Part shown: positions 23,935-33,920 of the stretch, in pieces
How the letters are laid out: the number at the start of each line of letters is the position of its first letter
How positions within the stretch are numbered: position 1 is the stretch's first letter
From: Flavobacteriales bacterium
Lineage (GTDB): Bacteria; Bacteroidota; Bacteroidia; Flavobacteriales_E; Vicingaceae
Length of the DNA stretch: 64,000 nucleotides
Assembly (NCBI GenBank): GCA_015075325.1
Contig: JABTUP010000005.1
Location: 1-64,000, forward strand
Reading direction: 5' to 3'
Made by a program: the position numbers and the translations under genes
Notes under the pieces: model-generated
Database searches by the model: none
What the model saw: only the letters and a program-made list of their open reading frames with translations
Told to the model about the DNA's origin: nothing

Positions 23935-25639
23935 AAGGAATTTCTACAACTTTTTTGTTATCAACAAAGTCGGTTACTTCTAATTTAAAAACGTGGTTTC
24001 CACTCGGTAAATTATCAAAAACATGAGTTAGTTTGGCCGATTTAGCGTCGTAATCCATCAAAATCCATTTTCCATCAATTTCTCCACGGTAGGTTTTAAT
24101 ACCACTAAGATTATCAGAAATAGTAACTGATATTGACCAATTGGCAGACATATTTTTGTTTGGATAAATATTAACAGGATTAATGTGAGGAGCTATTGTA
24201 TCCGTCATAACAGTAAATCCTCCAAGTATTTTTGATTTTGCGGTCAAATAATTATTTCGCCATTCCCCACCTCTCGAAAAATAAGTTCCGTTTTGATCAA
24301 TATTTACGATTACAGCCTTTTTTCGCTGTTCTTCAGTTATTCTTCCCGGCTTAATCGAAACTTCAATTACGTCATGAATTGGAGTATAACCATTATGAAT
24401 TTGATATACAGGCGTTAATGAGTTTCGTAATGCTGGTTTTTCTTGATATTGCAAATGTAAATCGCTATACAAAACACCTTTCGGAAAAGTTACTTTTATG
24501 TTGTGCTTATCAACAATGTTTTCAATAAAACAATTTAAAATAGTATCAACTTTAGCTCTAATGGTTGCTGTTTCAATTAATTCTGGTTTTTTTCCATGAA
24601 TTGTAAAGGACAACAAAGAGGTATTTTTATTTAAATCTCCTAAAATAAAATTCATTGTTTTTGTTTCGCCATTTTTAACAGAAATTACTCCATTGTTTTT
24701 ATGTTCTTTGTAAACCGTTAATGGATTATTTGGTTCGATATAACTTCGTTGATATCTTTTTTTTGTTCTATGATACAGTTCATAATCAATAAACGAATTC
24801 ATTGCCCTATTATGATTGAAATGAAAAGAAGATAATTCCGTTTTATAAATCAATTCATTGTTTTCAAACAACATTACTGAATATGTTCCATTTTGATTTG
24901 AAGCTCCAGATTGTTGATCGTATGAATTAATTCCAACACCAATTAAACCATAAGCCGAAATGCTTGATAACACTTGATAATTACCGTTAGATTTAATTGC
25001 ATTAAACTCTTGAGTAACATTTCTATTATTAACAAAACTGGTATCGTTTAAAGGAAAAACCGAAATACTTTTAACTACAGGTGCGATATTGTCTTTAATA
25101 TCAAATCCAAAAAGCATGGGATTTATAGCAAATTCCGTTGCAGTTTCTCTTATCTCGAAATGCAAGTGTGGCCCACCTGAACTTCCTGAATTTCCAGACA
25201 AAGCAATAATATCACCTTTTTTAACCCGCAAAAGTGTATCGGGCGGAAAATAGTCCAATTCAAAACTTTCTTTTTCGTACTGATAGCGTTTTACCTCTTC
25301 GGCAATTTTTCCTTTAAATTGTTGAAGATGAGCATAAGTAGAAGTATATCCATTAGGATGGTCGATGTAAATAATTTTACCATAACCATTAGGCATAACC
25401 CTTATTCGAGAAACATATCCATCAGCAATGGCATACACGTTTTTTCCTTCTGCACCTTGAGTTTTAATATCTAATCCCGAATGAAAATGATTATTACGTA
25501 ATTCACCAAAATTACCCGATAACAAAAGCGGTATGTCTAATGGAGAGCGAAAATAGTCTTTCGGATAATTTGTAGATTGTTGCGAAAAACCATAAAAAGC
25601 TGAACACAAAAAAAGAAGTAATATTAAAGTTCTAATCAT
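23924..25639 (-). CDS. Secreted M23 family metallopeptidase (LytM domain)
   Basis: The 571-residue protein has a signal peptide (residues 1-19) and then an M23 zinc endopeptidase domain at about 30-180: NNHFHSGLDIKT (His and Asp ligands), VYAIADGYVSRIRV and GGPHLHFEIR (HxH). Enzymes of this type cut peptidoglycan cross-links, or act as inactive regulators of amidases. Here the ligands are complete, so activity is expected. The remaining 390 residues are beta-rich, with Ig-like stretches (SANWSISVTISDNLSGIKTY near the end), and are typical of the Bacteroidota version. No T9SS tail is present, so it is probably periplasmic. Confidence 0.9.
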   Translation of the reverse strand: MIRTLILLLFLCSAFYGFSQQSTNYPKDYFRSPLDIPLLLSGNFGELRNNHFHSGLDIKTQGAEGKNVYAIADGYVSRIRVMPNGYGKIIYIDHPNGYTSTYAHLQQFKGKIAEEVKRYQYEKESFELDYFPPDTLLRVKKGDIIALSGNSGSSGGPHLHFEIRETATEFAINPMLFGFDIKDNIAPVVKSISVFPLNDTSFVNNRNVTQEFNAIKSNGNYQVLSSISAYGLIGVGINSYDQQSGASNQNGTYSVMLFENNELIYKTELSSFHFNHNRAMNSFIDYELYHRTKKRYQRSYIEPNNPLTVYKEHKNNGVISVKNGETKTMNFILGDLNKNTSLLSFTIHGKKPELIETATIRAKVDTILNCFIENIVDKHNIKVTFPKGVLYSDLHLQYQEKPALRNSLTPVYQIHNGYTPIHDVIEVSIKPGRITEEQRKKAVIVNIDQNGTYFSRGGEWRNNYLTAKSKILGGFTVMTDTIAPHINPVNIYPNKNMSANWSISVTISDNLSGIKTYRGEIDGKWILMDYDAKSAKLTHVFDNLPSGNHVFKLEVTDFVDNKKVVEIPFIR

Positions 25640-25681
25640 AATTTGTTTAATGGTAATATAATAGCAAAAATTATGCTATTA

Positions 25682-25689
25682 CAAAGCTA
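25682..25689 (-). promoter_or_regulatory. -7 box for the M23 peptidase gene
   Basis: The minus strand reads TAGCTTTG, a perfect TAnnTTTG, 42 bases upstream of the ATG at 25639. Confidence 0.4.
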
Positions 25690-25756
25690 GCACCACATTT
25701 TAGCAGAAAACTAAAATTTTAAAATTAATATTCACAAATGTTCTGTTTAAAAATAT

Positions 25757-25764
25757 TACCTTTG
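25757..25764 (+). promoter_or_regulatory. -7 box for the coiled-coil/zapA operon
   Basis: TACCTTTG is a perfect TAnnTTTG, 37 bases upstream of the ATG at 25802. Confidence 0.5.
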
Positions 25765-25801
25765 TAGAAGTTGAATTTTTTACTAATTTAACACTACGTT
25801 A

Positions 25802-26086
25802 ATGAAAGATTTATCCGCTTTAGTAGCCAATCTCAGAAGAAAAGCAGAAAAATTGGTTGAAAAATACCAAGTGGTTATTGAGCAAAATAAACAACTAACA
25901 AACGAAGTATTTGAATTAAAAGAAGAATTGAACAAAAGAAATCAACAGTTATCAGAAATGGAAAACAAAATTAAAGTGTTGAAAATTTCTAAAAGTGTTG
26001 ATAGTGAAAGTACCAAAGATGTGAAGTTGAAAATAAACGAAATGGTACGGGAAATAGATAAATGTATTGCTCAAATTAACAAGTAG
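25802..26086 (+). CDS. Small coiled-coil protein upstream of zapA
   Basis: The 94-residue protein is almost wholly helical; heptad-like spacing at residues 10-65 (LRRKAEKLVEKYQVVIEQNKQ onward) predicts a coiled coil. It is followed 11 bases later by zapA. In Bacteroidota a short coiled-coil gene commonly precedes zapA, which suggests a ZapB-like role at the division ring, but sequence similarity to ZapB cannot be judged by eye. It has no signal peptide and no Cys. Function is inferred from position and structure only. Confidence 0.7.
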   Translation: MKDLSALVANLRRKAEKLVEKYQVVIEQNKQLTNEVFELKEELNKRNQQLSEMENKIKVLKISKSVDSESTKDVKLKINEMVREIDKCIAQINK

Positions 26087-26097
26087 TTAAACCCAAA

Positions 26098-26382
26098 ATG
26101 GGAGAGTTATCGATAAAGATAAAAATTGCAAACCGAGTTTATCCTTTAACAGTTAATGCTAAAGAAGAAGAAGGTGTTAGAAAAGCTGCTGAAGAAATAA
26201 ACAAATCTATTGCTGAATACGAGCGATTGTATGCTGTAAAAGATTACCAAGATTTGTTAGCGATGGTTGCATTAAAAACTGCGTCGAGTAACTTAAGCCT
26301 AAAACAACAAGATGTTGAAGGCGACTCTCAAATTGAAGAAAGTTTAGTTCAATTAGAACAACTTTTTGATAATTACTTGTAA
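26098..26382 (+). CDS. zapA: Cell division protein ZapA
   Basis: The 94-residue protein has the ZapA layout: a small alpha/beta head (ELSIKIKIANRVYPLTVNAKEEEGVRKAAEEINKSI split over residues 3-38), then a long helix (YQDLLAMVALKTASSNLSLKQ) for tetramerisation. ZapA binds FtsZ and stabilises the division ring. It is the second gene of a two-gene unit and is directly followed by a structured RNA candidate and rny, an order often seen in this phylum. The C-terminal helix is slightly short compared with the gammaproteobacterial protein, as is usual here. Confidence 0.87.
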   Translation: MGELSIKIKIANRVYPLTVNAKEEEGVRKAAEEINKSIAEYERLYAVKDYQDLLAMVALKTASSNLSLKQQDVEGDSQIEESLVQLEQLFDNYL

Positions 26383-26461
26383 CGTTCTTTAAATATTATA
26401 GGCAATATATTTTCGAGAATTATAACTGCTAAAATTTTAGTAGTTTAAGATATATAAAAAT

Positions 26462-26663
26462 TCCCGTACAACTCTTTTGTTTGATAAACTAACACTTTAC
26501 TTAGTTGAAACAAAGCTCAAAGTTAATTAAAACAGGCCCCTTGTAACCCCTTTTGGGTATTCATTCCGAATATTCGGAATGGACACGGGAAGTTTGACCA
26601 AGCTAGGCGGTTTCTTCCATTTTTACTTGGGTTTATCCAAGCCAATTTTGTACGGGTTTTTTT
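26462..26663 (+). ncRNA. Candidate 6S-type (6S-Flavo-like) regulatory RNA
   Basis: The 345-bp gap between zapA and rny holds a clear structured segment. CCCGTACAA (26463-26471) pairs perfectly with TTGTACGGG (26648-26656), followed by seven T. Inside lie several hairpins: ACTAA/TTAGT, ACCCCTTTTGGGT, ATTCCGAATATTCGGAAT (about 26561-26580) and CTTGG/CCAAG. Length is about 200 bases. The zapA-adjacent position and size match 6S RNA, which binds RNA polymerase. The internal fold by eye is more branched than the classic rod, so the family assignment is tentative. Confidence 0.5.
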
Positions 26664-26727
26664 ATTTACTCGTGTTTGTAAAGTATAGTTGGACTTCCAT
26701 TAATTAATTAATTTAAATTAACACCAA

Positions 26728-28269
26728 ATGGATGTATTAAGTATTGTAATCGGACTAATTATTGGAGCAGCAATAGCTTCGGTAGTTGTTAGCATCATTT
26801 ATAAGAAAGGGCTCGACAAAAAAGGTCAGCAAATTATAGAAGATGCAAAAGCAGAAGGAGAAGTTCAGAAAAAAGAGAAACTACTTCAGGCAAAAGAAAA
26901 ATTTCTTCAACTAAAAGAAGAACACGAAAAAGTAATTACTGAACGTGAAAGAAAAATTAACGATTTAGAAAATCGTGCAAAACAAAAGAACGACGCAGCT
27001 TCAAAACAAATTGAAGACGTTAAAAGAAAAGAGTTAGAAATTGATAAGTTAAGAGAAGCACTTAACCATCAAATTGAAGCAACTGAAAAGAAAGAAGCTG
27101 AAATTGAAAAAGCTCACCGTAAACAAGTAGAACAACTACAAGTTATTTCAGGATTAAGTGCCGATGAAGCTAAAAATCAATTGATGGAAGCTTTAAAAGC
27201 AGAAGCTAGAACTGAAGCAATGTCGCACATCAAAGACATTATGGATGAAGCAAAAATTAATGCCAACAAAGAAGCCCGTAAAATTGTTGTTCAAACCATA
27301 CAACGTGTTGCAACTGAGCAAGCTGTAGAAAATGCAGTTTCGGTATTTAACATCGAAAGCGACGAAATTAAAGGTCGTATTATTGGTAGAGAAGGAAGAA
27401 ACATTAGAGCATTAGAAGCTGCAACTGGTGTTGAAATTATTGTTGATGACACTCCTGAAGCTATTATTCTTTCTTGTTTCGACCCAGTTAGAAGAGAAAT
27501 AGCTCGTTTATCGCTTCACCAATTGGTTACCGATGGCAGAATTCACCCTGCTAGAATTGAAGAGGTGGTAAATAAAACCAAAAAACAATTAGAAGAAGAA
27601 ATTATTGAAGTTGGTAAAAGAACTTGTATAGACTTAGGCATTCATGGATTACACCCTGAATTAATGAGAATGATTGGTAGAATGAAATACCGTTCATCTT
27701 ATGGACAAAATTTATTACAACACTCGAGAGAGGTTGCCAATTTATGTGCTACTATGGCTTCTGAGCTTGGTTTAAATGCAAAAGTTGCAAAACGAGCAGG
27801 ACTTTTACACGATATTGGAAAGGTGCCAGATGATGATCCAGAATTGCCACATGCTATTTTAGGTATGAAGTTGGCTGAGAAGTACAACGAAAAACCTGAT
27901 ATCTGTAATGCTATTGGAGCTCACCATGATGAGATAGAAATGACAACGATTATTTCGCCAATTGTACAGGTTTGTGATGCTATTTCAGGAGCACGACCAG
28001 GAGCACGAAGAGAAATCATGGAATCGTACATTAAACGAATTAAAGAGCTGGAAGGAATTGGAATGTCATACCCTGGAGTAGAGCAAGCATATGCAATACA
28101 AGCAGGTAGAGAGTTGAGAGTTATTGTAGAAAGCGGCAAAATAAGTGATGCTGAGGCAGATACCTTGTCTTTCGATATGGCTCAAAAAATTCAAACAGAG
28201 ATGACTTATCCTGGTCAAGTTAAAGTTACTGTAATTAGAGAAAAGAGAGCTGTAAATTACGCTAAGTAA
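26728..28269 (+). CDS. rny: Ribonuclease Y
   Basis: RNase Y is the membrane-anchored endoribonuclease that starts mRNA decay in many bacteria lacking RNase E. The 513-residue protein shows all parts: an N-terminal membrane helix (about 5-26), a long Lys/Glu-rich coiled coil (27-150), a KH domain with [19 protein letters not shown] (about 215-233), and an HD domain with [20 protein letters not shown] (about 352-371) and [10 protein letters not shown]. The length is normal for the family. It follows the candidate 6S RNA and ends in a terminator at 28291. Confidence 0.96.
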   Translation: MDVLSIVIGLIIGAAIASVVVSIIYKKGLDKKGQQIIEDAKAEGEVQKKEKLLQAKEKFLQLKEEHEKVITERERKINDLENRAKQKNDAASKQIEDVKRKELEIDKLREALNHQIEATEKKEAEIEKAHRKQVEQLQVISGLSADEAKNQLMEALKAEARTEAMSHIKDIMDEAKINANKEARKIVVQTIQRVATEQAVENAVSVFNIESDEIKGRIIGREGRNIRALEAATGVEIIVDDTPEAIILSCFDPVRREIARLSLHQLVTDGRIHPARIEEVVNKTKKQLEEEIIEVGKRTCIDLGIHGLHPELMRMIGRMKYRSSYGQNLLQHSREVANLCATMASELGLNAKVAKRAGLLHDIGKVPDDDPELPHAILGMKLAEKYNEKPDICNAIGAHHDEIEMTTIISPIVQVCDAISGARPGARREIMESYIKRIKELEGIGMSYPGVEQAYAIQAGRELRVIVESGKISDAEADTLSFDMAQKIQTEMTYPGQVKVTVIREKRAVNYAK

Positions 28270-28288
28270 CTAGTAAGTAAATTTTCAA

Positions 28289-28318
28289 TCAAGGGGATGT
28301 TTTTACATCCCTTTTTTA
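28289..28318 (+). terminator. Intrinsic terminator after rny
   Basis: AAGGGGATGT and ACATCCCTT pair around a TTTT loop with one bulged G, followed by six T. Confidence 0.78.
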
Positions 28319-28339
28319 TTCAACATTAAAAATAGAAAA

Positions 28340-29215
28340 TTGAAATTACAAAGTATAATAATAGGAGCTGGCAGATCAGGAACTACTTCTTTAGTCGAAT
28401 ATGTAAAACAACATCCTAATATTAATTTTTCAACTATCAAAGAAGTTTCCTATTTCTCAATTGATGACCATTTCAATAGAGGAGAAAAATATTTAAATGC
28501 ATTTTTTGAAAACAAAAAAGGACGAACTTGTACATCCGACACTTATTTATTGATGGACAAAAACGCTCCTTTAAGGATAAAAAAATATAACCCATCAATC
28601 AAATTAATTGTGGTTATAAGAGAACCATCTCAAAGAACTTTTTCCAACTTTCAATATGCTATAAATAATGGTTATATTGACGAAAAAACTTCATTTATTG
28701 AAAGTGAAGTTCTTGAAAGTAACTATTTAAAAAATAATGATATTGTTTTTCAAAACAACTACTGCAACTTTTACGGAAGTTTGTATCATAAACATTTAAG
28801 CTATTGGTTAAATTATTTTAATAAGGAACAATTATTTATTTGCACAACAAACGAACTAAATACTAAGCCTGTTGAAACATTAAACAGACTTTTCGATTTT
28901 TTAGGAATAACTAAATTAGATGTAACACCATTACAAATAAAAAATAAAGCCTCAGGAGTAAAACTAAAGGGGTTGAATAGTTTTTTAATTGACAGAAATA
29001 ACTGGTTAAGAAAATTAATTAGAAAACCGCTACAGATTAATTTGATAAGAAAAATAATATTTAAAACAAGTTTGGTTGAAAAAATTAAAGATATAAATAG
29101 GACAGAAAAAAAATATAGAGAAATGACTCCTGAAGAAATAGAATTCTGTTCTTGTTATTTTAAAAATGATTTAGAACAACTAAAAAAAGAATTTGGAATT
29201 GAATTTAGCAGTTAA
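28340..29215 (+). CDS. Sulfotransferase family protein
   Basis: The 291-residue protein has the PAPS-dependent sulfotransferase signature. The N-terminal [17 protein letters not shown] (residues 6-22) is the 5'-phosphosulfate loop. [20 protein letters not shown] (about 93-112) is the 3'-phosphate-binding segment with Arg and Ser. The start is a TTG at 28340, just ahead of the P-loop, as no ATG is available. The acceptor (glycan, lipid or other) cannot be read from sequence. The gene is more A/T- and Lys-rich than neighbours such as rny and stands alone, which fits acquisition by transfer. It overlaps the convergent ABC gene by 11 bases. Confidence 0.85.
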   Translation: MKLQSIIIGAGRSGTTSLVEYVKQHPNINFSTIKEVSYFSIDDHFNRGEKYLNAFFENKKGRTCTSDTYLLMDKNAPLRIKKYNPSIKLIVVIREPSQRTFSNFQYAINNGYIDEKTSFIESEVLESNYLKNNDIVFQNNYCNFYGSLYHKHLSYWLNYFNKEQLFICTTNELNTKPVETLNRLFDFLGITKLDVTPLQIKNKASGVKLKGLNSFLIDRNNWLRKLIRKPLQINLIRKIIFKTSLVEKIKDINRTEKKYREMTPEEIEFCSCYFKNDLEQLKKEFGIEFSS

Positions 29216-29864
29216 CTAAAATATTTCCGTCTTTCATTACCAATTTTTGGTCGGCCATGTTAGCTAATTCTTCATTATGCGTTACAATGATAAAGGTTTG
29301 ATTAAATTCTTCTCGTAGTTTAAAAAACAATTCATGAAGTTCCTTTGCTGAATTAGAATCTAAGTTTCCAGAAGGTTCATCGGCTAAAATTACAGCAGGG
29401 TTATTAATTAATGCTCTGCAAACAGCTACTCGCTGAGCTTCACCACCTGATAATTCAGATGGTTTATGGTGTATTCTATCTTTTAACCCAAGTGAAGTTA
29501 AAAGCTCTATTGCTCTTTTTTCTGCTTCGGGTTTTGGTGTTTTATTAATAAATGCAGGAATACATACATTTTCTAAAGCAGTAAATTCAGGTAATAAATG
29601 GTGAAATTGAAATACAAAACCAATATTTTTGTTTCGAAACAACGATAATTCTTTGTCTTTTAATCCAAAAACATCAATATCATTAATTTTTAGTGAACCA
29701 GTGTTGGGTTTGTCTAAAGTTCCAATAATTTGAAGTAGAGTTGATTTTCCTGCACCCGAAGCCCCAACAATAGAAATTACTTTTCCTTGCTCTATGGTTA
29801 AGTAAACTCCTTTTAGAACTTCTAAATTACCATAGGATTTATGTATGTTTTCTATTACAATCAT
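29205..29864 (-). CDS. lolD: ABC transporter ATP-binding protein, LolD-like
   Basis: The 219-residue ATPase has Walker [10 protein letters not shown] (about residues 33-41), a Q-loop at [18 protein letters not shown], signature [15 protein letters not shown] (about 138-152), Walker [13 protein letters not shown] and the H-loop [10 protein letters not shown]. The sequence around the Q-loop and GNLDS is that of the LolD/MacB/FtsE group. LolD powers release of lipoproteins from the inner membrane toward LolA. No permease gene (LolC/E) is adjacent, so a MacB-type role is possible; the Lol call follows the usual lone gene in Bacteroidota. Confidence 0.8.
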   Translation of the reverse strand: MIVIENIHKSYGNLEVLKGVYLTIEQGKVISIVGASGAGKSTLLQIIGTLDKPNTGSLKINDIDVFGLKDKELSLFRNKNIGFVFQFHHLLPEFTALENVCIPAFINKTPKPEAEKRAIELLTSLGLKDRIHHKPSELSGGEAQRVAVCRALINNPAVILADEPSGNLDSNSAKELHELFFKLREEFNQTFIIVTHNEELANMADQKLVMKDGNILVNC

Positions 29865-29946
29865 TATAAAAAAATCAATCTTTTAAGCTTTGAATGAGTA
29901 AAAGTAATAAATCCTAAAAGATTTTTCTGAACAGTTGAAAAATACC

Positions 29947-29979
29947 TTTTGAATTTACCGATAAAAACTATTACTTTTG
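29947..29979 (+). promoter_or_regulatory. Promoter of sucC
   Basis: TTTTG (29947-29951) and TACTTTTG (29972-29979), separated by 20 bases, match both halves of the Bacteroidota promoter. The transcript would start near 29986, 20 bases before the ATG at 30006, so the upstream in-frame start at 29949 is not used. Confidence 0.65.
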
Positions 29980-30005
29980 GAACTCAAACAAAAATCAATT
30001 CACAA

Positions 30006-31217
30006 ATGAACATACACGAATATCAAGGAAAATCATTACTTAAAAAGTATGGTGTGGCAATACAAGAAGGTATAGTTGCCGAAACTCCACAACAAGCTGT
30101 AGAAGCTGCAAAACAATTAACTGAACAAACTGGAACATCGTGGTATGTGGTAAAAGCACAAATTCATGCAGGTGGTAGAGGTAAAGGAACGGTTACTGAA
30201 ACAGGTTCGAGAGGTGTAGTTTTAGCAAAAGGATTAGACAAAGTAGAAGATATTGCCAAAGGAATTTTAGGAGGACATTTAGTTACACTTCAAACTAAAG
30301 GTAATGGAAAAAAAGTAAACAAAGTATTAATTGCTCAAGATGTATATTACCCAGGAGAAGCTCAACCTGAAGAATTTTACATGTCAGTTTTAATGAACCG
30401 CGAAACAGGCAGAAACATTATCATGTATTCTACCGAGGGTGGTATGGATATTGAACACGTTGCTGAGCATACTCCACATTTAATATTTAAAGAAGAAATT
30501 GACCCAAAAGTAGGTTTACAAGGTTTTCAAGCGAGACGAATTGCATTTAATTTAGGCTTATCAGGTGAAGCATTTAAACAAATGGTAAAATTTGTTTCTG
30601 CTCTTTATGCTGCTTATGAAGGCACTGATGCATCAATGTTTGAAATTAACCCAGTATTAAAAACTTCTGACAATAAAATTATTGCTGTTGATGCTAAAGT
30701 AAATGTTGATGATAGTGCATTATTCCGCCACAAAGACATTGCAGAAATGCACGACCCAACAGAAGAAGATCCAACAGAATTGGAAGCTAAAGCTGCTGGA
30801 TTAAATTTTGTAAAATTAGATGGTAATGTTGGCTGTATGGTTAACGGAGCTGGTTTAGCAATGGCTACTATGGATATTATTAAATTTTCAGGAGGTTCGC
30901 CAGCTAACTTTTTAGACGTTGGAGGTACTGCAAATGCTGAAAGAGTTGAAAAAGCATTTCGAATTATTTTAAAAGACCCAAATGTTAAAGCTATTTTGGT
31001 AAATATTTTTGGAGGTATTGTTCGTTGCGACAGAGTTGCACAAGGAGTTGTTGATGCTTATAAAAACATTGGAGATATTCCTGTTCCAATTATTGTTCGT
31101 TTACAAGGTACTAATGCCGAAGAAGCAAAAAAATTAATTGACGATTCAGGTTTAAAAGTTCTTTCTGCTGTGTTACTTAAAGAAGCTGCTGCTAGAGTAA
31201 AAGAAGTATTGGCTTAA
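30006..31217 (+). CDS. sucC: Succinyl-CoA synthetase (ADP-forming), beta subunit
   Basis: SucC binds the nucleotide and the CoA portion in the TCA-cycle reaction between succinyl-CoA and succinate with ATP formation. I start at the ATG at 30006, which gives MNIHEYQGKSLLKKYGVAI, the universal SucC opening, and about 403 residues. The ATP-grasp part holds KAQIHAGGRGKGTV (about residues 45-58) and AVDAKVNVDDSALFRH. The C-terminal ligase part shows NGAGLAMATMDII, GGSPANFLDVGGTA and NIFGGIVRCDRVAQGV. SucD is not adjacent. A strong terminator follows. Confidence 0.96.
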   Translation: MNIHEYQGKSLLKKYGVAIQEGIVAETPQQAVEAAKQLTEQTGTSWYVVKAQIHAGGRGKGTVTETGSRGVVLAKGLDKVEDIAKGILGGHLVTLQTKGNGKKVNKVLIAQDVYYPGEAQPEEFYMSVLMNRETGRNIIMYSTEGGMDIEHVAEHTPHLIFKEEIDPKVGLQGFQARRIAFNLGLSGEAFKQMVKFVSALYAAYEGTDASMFEINPVLKTSDNKIIAVDAKVNVDDSALFRHKDIAEMHDPTEEDPTELEAKAAGLNFVKLDGNVGCMVNGAGLAMATMDIIKFSGGSPANFLDVGGTANAERVEKAFRIILKDPNVKAILVNIFGGIVRCDRVAQGVVDAYKNIGDIPVPIIVRLQGTNAEEAKKLIDDSGLKVLSAVLLKEAAARVKEVLA

Positions 31218-31238
31218 TTTTTAAATTTTTTACTACAA

Positions 31239-31280
31239 AATAGGCTGATTGAAAAATTCAATCAGCCTATTTTTTTTTAA
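31239..31280 (+). terminator. Intrinsic terminator after sucC
   Basis: AATAGGCTGATTGA pairs with TCAATCAGCCTATT (14-bp stem, short A/T loop), followed by a run of T. It also lies just beyond the stop of the convergent T9SS gene. Confidence 0.85.
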
Positions 31281-31292
31281 TTCAATGATTTA

Positions 31293-33386
31293 TTATTTAA
31301 CTATCAATTTTTGAACAAAATCTTTTTCATTCGATTGAATTTTAATAAAGTACATTCCGTTTTGAAGTGAAGAAATATCTAATCTTTCAATAGTTTTGAT
31401 TAGCTTTTTTGTTAAAACAATTTTCCCAGTAATATCAACAATTTGAATAGTTGATGAATTGTTATTTTCGAAAGAAATAGTTAAGCTATTTTTTGCAGGA
31501 TTAGGATAAATACGAATTTCATTTTTAGAACTAAAATCATTTACAGATGTTACATTAATCTCACACATGTCAATCATATTTATTGAATCGATTGTACAAA
31601 GTACCACATCAAAAGAACTTGTTGTTGCATTTACATCAATGGTTTGACTGGTTACTCCATATCCAGGAATATCTGCATGTAAAGTATAAGTTCCTACAGG
31701 TAAATTATTAAACGTAAAATACCCGTTAATATCTGTAATTGTTGCATCCATTATAGCCCCTCCTGGTGATTGATCAACAGTAATATCAATATCGCTTAGC
31801 GGATCGCCTGGAGCTTTATTAAACACCCCGCTTCCTCCTTCAATTAATTGCCCTGTTATAGTTCCTATACCGCTATTTACAGGAAGTTCAATTAAATCAA
31901 TAGAAACTATTTGTGAGTCGTTACTACAATTTGAAGTAATATCCCATTCGTCAGCTAAATCCCATTGAGCTGTATTTACTGAATAAGTTGCCGCACAGTT
32001 ATAAAGCGAAGTGTCTCCTATAGCTTTAACAAGATATAATCCTGCTGGCACATTTGTAAACATGTAAACACCACCGGTTGAAACAAAAAATGTATCAACA
32101 ACAGTTAAATCACCTGGCAAAACTCCGTCTTTTCTAATCAGTTCAACTGTTCCTGAACTAATAGGAGCTCCTTGAAAATTAATTACACCCGAAATTTCCC
32201 CATCAGGAAGCAACTCATTAATAGCAGTCGATTCAAAAGTTGTACAACCATTTCCATCTACAACAGTTAAATTGTACGAACCAGCATTTAACCCTGAAAT
32301 ATTTTGTGTTGTTGAGCCATTACTCCAAGCGTAACTGTAAGGAAGAGTTCCTCCATTTGTATTTGAATTTATCATACCATCATTTGCTCCAAAACAGGAA
32401 ATATCTGTTGGTATTAATGTTGTTACAAGAGGCACTGGCTCTGTTACAACTGAATTTAATTGTTCGGTACAACCGTTTGCATCAGTTACTGTAACGGTAT
32501 ATGTTCCGGCAATTAAGTTATTAATAAATTGAGTAGTTGCTGGATTGGGCATCCAAGAATAAGTATATGGAGCTATTCCTCCTGATGGAGTAATTGTAAT
32601 TGTCCCATCTGCTCCACCGTTACAACTTACGCTTGTAACAACGTCAGATAAGAAAATTGCTGGTGAAACATTAACAACAAGATTATCTGTACCCTGACAT
32701 CCATTCATATCTGTTCCAATTACAGTGTAATTAGTTGTTGTTGATGGATAGATTGTAGTACCTTGATTAGCACCATTGTCCCAAGTGTAAGAAACACCTC
32801 CAGTTGCATTAGGTGTAAAACCATCGCCAGAACAAATGACTTGGTCAGCACCAGCATTAATATTAGGTAAAGGATTAACTGTTATATTAATCATATTATT
32901 ACCAACACAACCGTTTGCATCGGTTACTGTTACTGTATATGTTGTAGTACTTGTAGGTGTAGCTATTGGGTTTGAAACTGTAGATGAAGATAATCCCGTG
33001 CTTGGCGACCAATTATAAGTAACACCTCCAGAAGCAGTTAATCCAGTTGATGTTCCTATACATATCGATTGATTGCCACTAACATTAATGGTTGGGATAG
33101 GAAAAACAGATACTATTTTTTGTATTGTATCATACACACCTGCATCACCGACAACTAGTGTTACAGTAAAATTACCTGGAATAGAATAATTATAAATTGG
33201 ATTTTGTTGAGAAGAAGAACCTCCTTCACCAAAAGTCCAATACCATGATGTAGCTCCCGTGGATGCGTCAGTAAAAAATGTAGTATTTCCAATACATACA
33301 TTTGTAAAGTTAAAGTCAGCTACAGGTTGAGCAAAAACAATAGTAGAAAAGCTTAATAATAAAGCAACAAGTATATTTTTTTTCAT
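31293..33386 (-). CDS. Secreted multi-domain adhesin-like protein with PKD, SprB repeats and T9SS type A tail
   Basis: I start at the ATG at 33386 (MKKNILVALLLSFSTIVFA signal peptide), not at the in-frame codon at 33443. The roughly 697-residue protein then has a PKD domain (WYWTFGEGGSSSQQNP), two gliding-type Ig/PKD repeats (GNQSICIGTSTGLTASGG; GADQVICSGDG), two SprB repeats (SCNGGADGTITITPSGG; SCFGANDGMINSNTNGG) and carboxypeptidase-regulatory or SdrD-B-like units (GVFNKAPGDPLSDIDITVD). It ends in a type A sorting domain (EIRIYPNPAKNSLTISF to QKLIVK). It should cross the outer membrane through the type IX system and sit on the surface. SprB repeats occur in gliding adhesins; gliding itself is not shown. 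Confidence 0.9.
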   Translation of the reverse strand: MKKNILVALLLSFSTIVFAQPVADFNFTNVCIGNTTFFTDASTGATSWYWTFGEGGSSSQQNPIYNYSIPGNFTVTLVVGDAGVYDTIQKIVSVFPIPTINVSGNQSICIGTSTGLTASGGVTYNWSPSTGLSSSTVSNPIATPTSTTTYTVTVTDANGCVGNNMINITVNPLPNINAGADQVICSGDGFTPNATGGVSYTWDNGANQGTTIYPSTTTNYTVIGTDMNGCQGTDNLVVNVSPAIFLSDVVTSVSCNGGADGTITITPSGGIAPYTYSWMPNPATTQFINNLIAGTYTVTVTDANGCTEQLNSVVTEPVPLVTTLIPTDISCFGANDGMINSNTNGGTLPYSYAWSNGSTTQNISGLNAGSYNLTVVDGNGCTTFESTAINELLPDGEISGVINFQGAPISSGTVELIRKDGVLPGDLTVVDTFFVSTGGVYMFTNVPAGLYLVKAIGDTSLYNCAATYSVNTAQWDLADEWDITSNCSNDSQIVSIDLIELPVNSGIGTITGQLIEGGSGVFNKAPGDPLSDIDITVDQSPGGAIMDATITDINGYFTFNNLPVGTYTLHADIPGYGVTSQTIDVNATTSSFDVVLCTIDSINMIDMCEINVTSVNDFSSKNEIRIYPNPAKNSLTISFENNNSSTIQIVDITGKIVLTKKLIKTIERLDISSLQNGMYFIKIQSNEKDFVQKLIVK

Positions 33387-33423
33387 AATTAGGTATTTAA
33401 AAAGCAAGGTAAAAATAAGATAT

Positions 33424-33858
33424 TTATTTTTCAAACGATACAAATTTTAAAGAAATAGAATTGACACAATGACGAATGTTTTTGGGAGTAAACCCTTCTC
33501 CTTCAAAAACGTGCCCTAAATGTCCTTTGCAGTTAGCACAAACAATTTCTATACGTTTTCCATCAGCATCTTTAACTCGTAAAACACTACCCTTTATTTC
33601 ATCATCGAAACTTGGCCATCCACAGTGCGATTCAAATTTGTCTTTTGAGTTGTAAAGCGGTGTATCGCATTGTTTACACAAGTATTGTCCTTTTGCTTTG
33701 TTGTTAGTATATTCTCCAGTAAATGGGCGTTCGGTACCTTTGTTAATAATCACGTATTTTTCTGCTTCAGTAAGTTTGTTGTAGTTGTTTTGTGCCATAG
33801 CTTTTGAACTAATATAAAAGAAGAATAAAATTAAACAGCTATTTTTAATTGAAATCAT
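33424..33858 (-). CDS. msrB: Exported peptide-methionine (R)-S-oxide reductase MsrB
   Basis: MsrB repairs oxidised methionine (R form). The 144-residue protein has an N-terminal signal segment (to about residue 22, AMA then Gln) and the full MsrB fold: [49 protein letters not shown] and [17 protein letters not shown] carries the catalytic Cys, and CKQC/CANC form the structural zinc site. Export means it should protect envelope proteins. It is divergent from the DUF4920 gene; its 3' end is upstream of, and codirectional with, the T9SS adhesin. Confidence 0.93.
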   Translation of the reverse strand: MISIKNSCLILFFFYISSKAMAQNNYNKLTEAEKYVIINKGTERPFTGEYTNNKAKGQYLCKQCDTPLYNSKDKFESHCGWPSFDDEIKGSVLRVKDADGKRIEIVCANCKGHLGHVFEGEGFTPKNIRHCVNSISLKFVSFEK

Positions 33859-33920
33859 GTGTTAAAGTTACTGAAAATTAGAAACATGATAAAGATTAGT
33901 TTTTTATTGAATCAAAAAAT

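Noticed and set aside
32240..32494. Plus-strand ORF inside the SprB-repeat adhesin gene
   Set aside because: Low-complexity Leu/His-rich shadow of the Thr/Val-rich repeats on the other strand.
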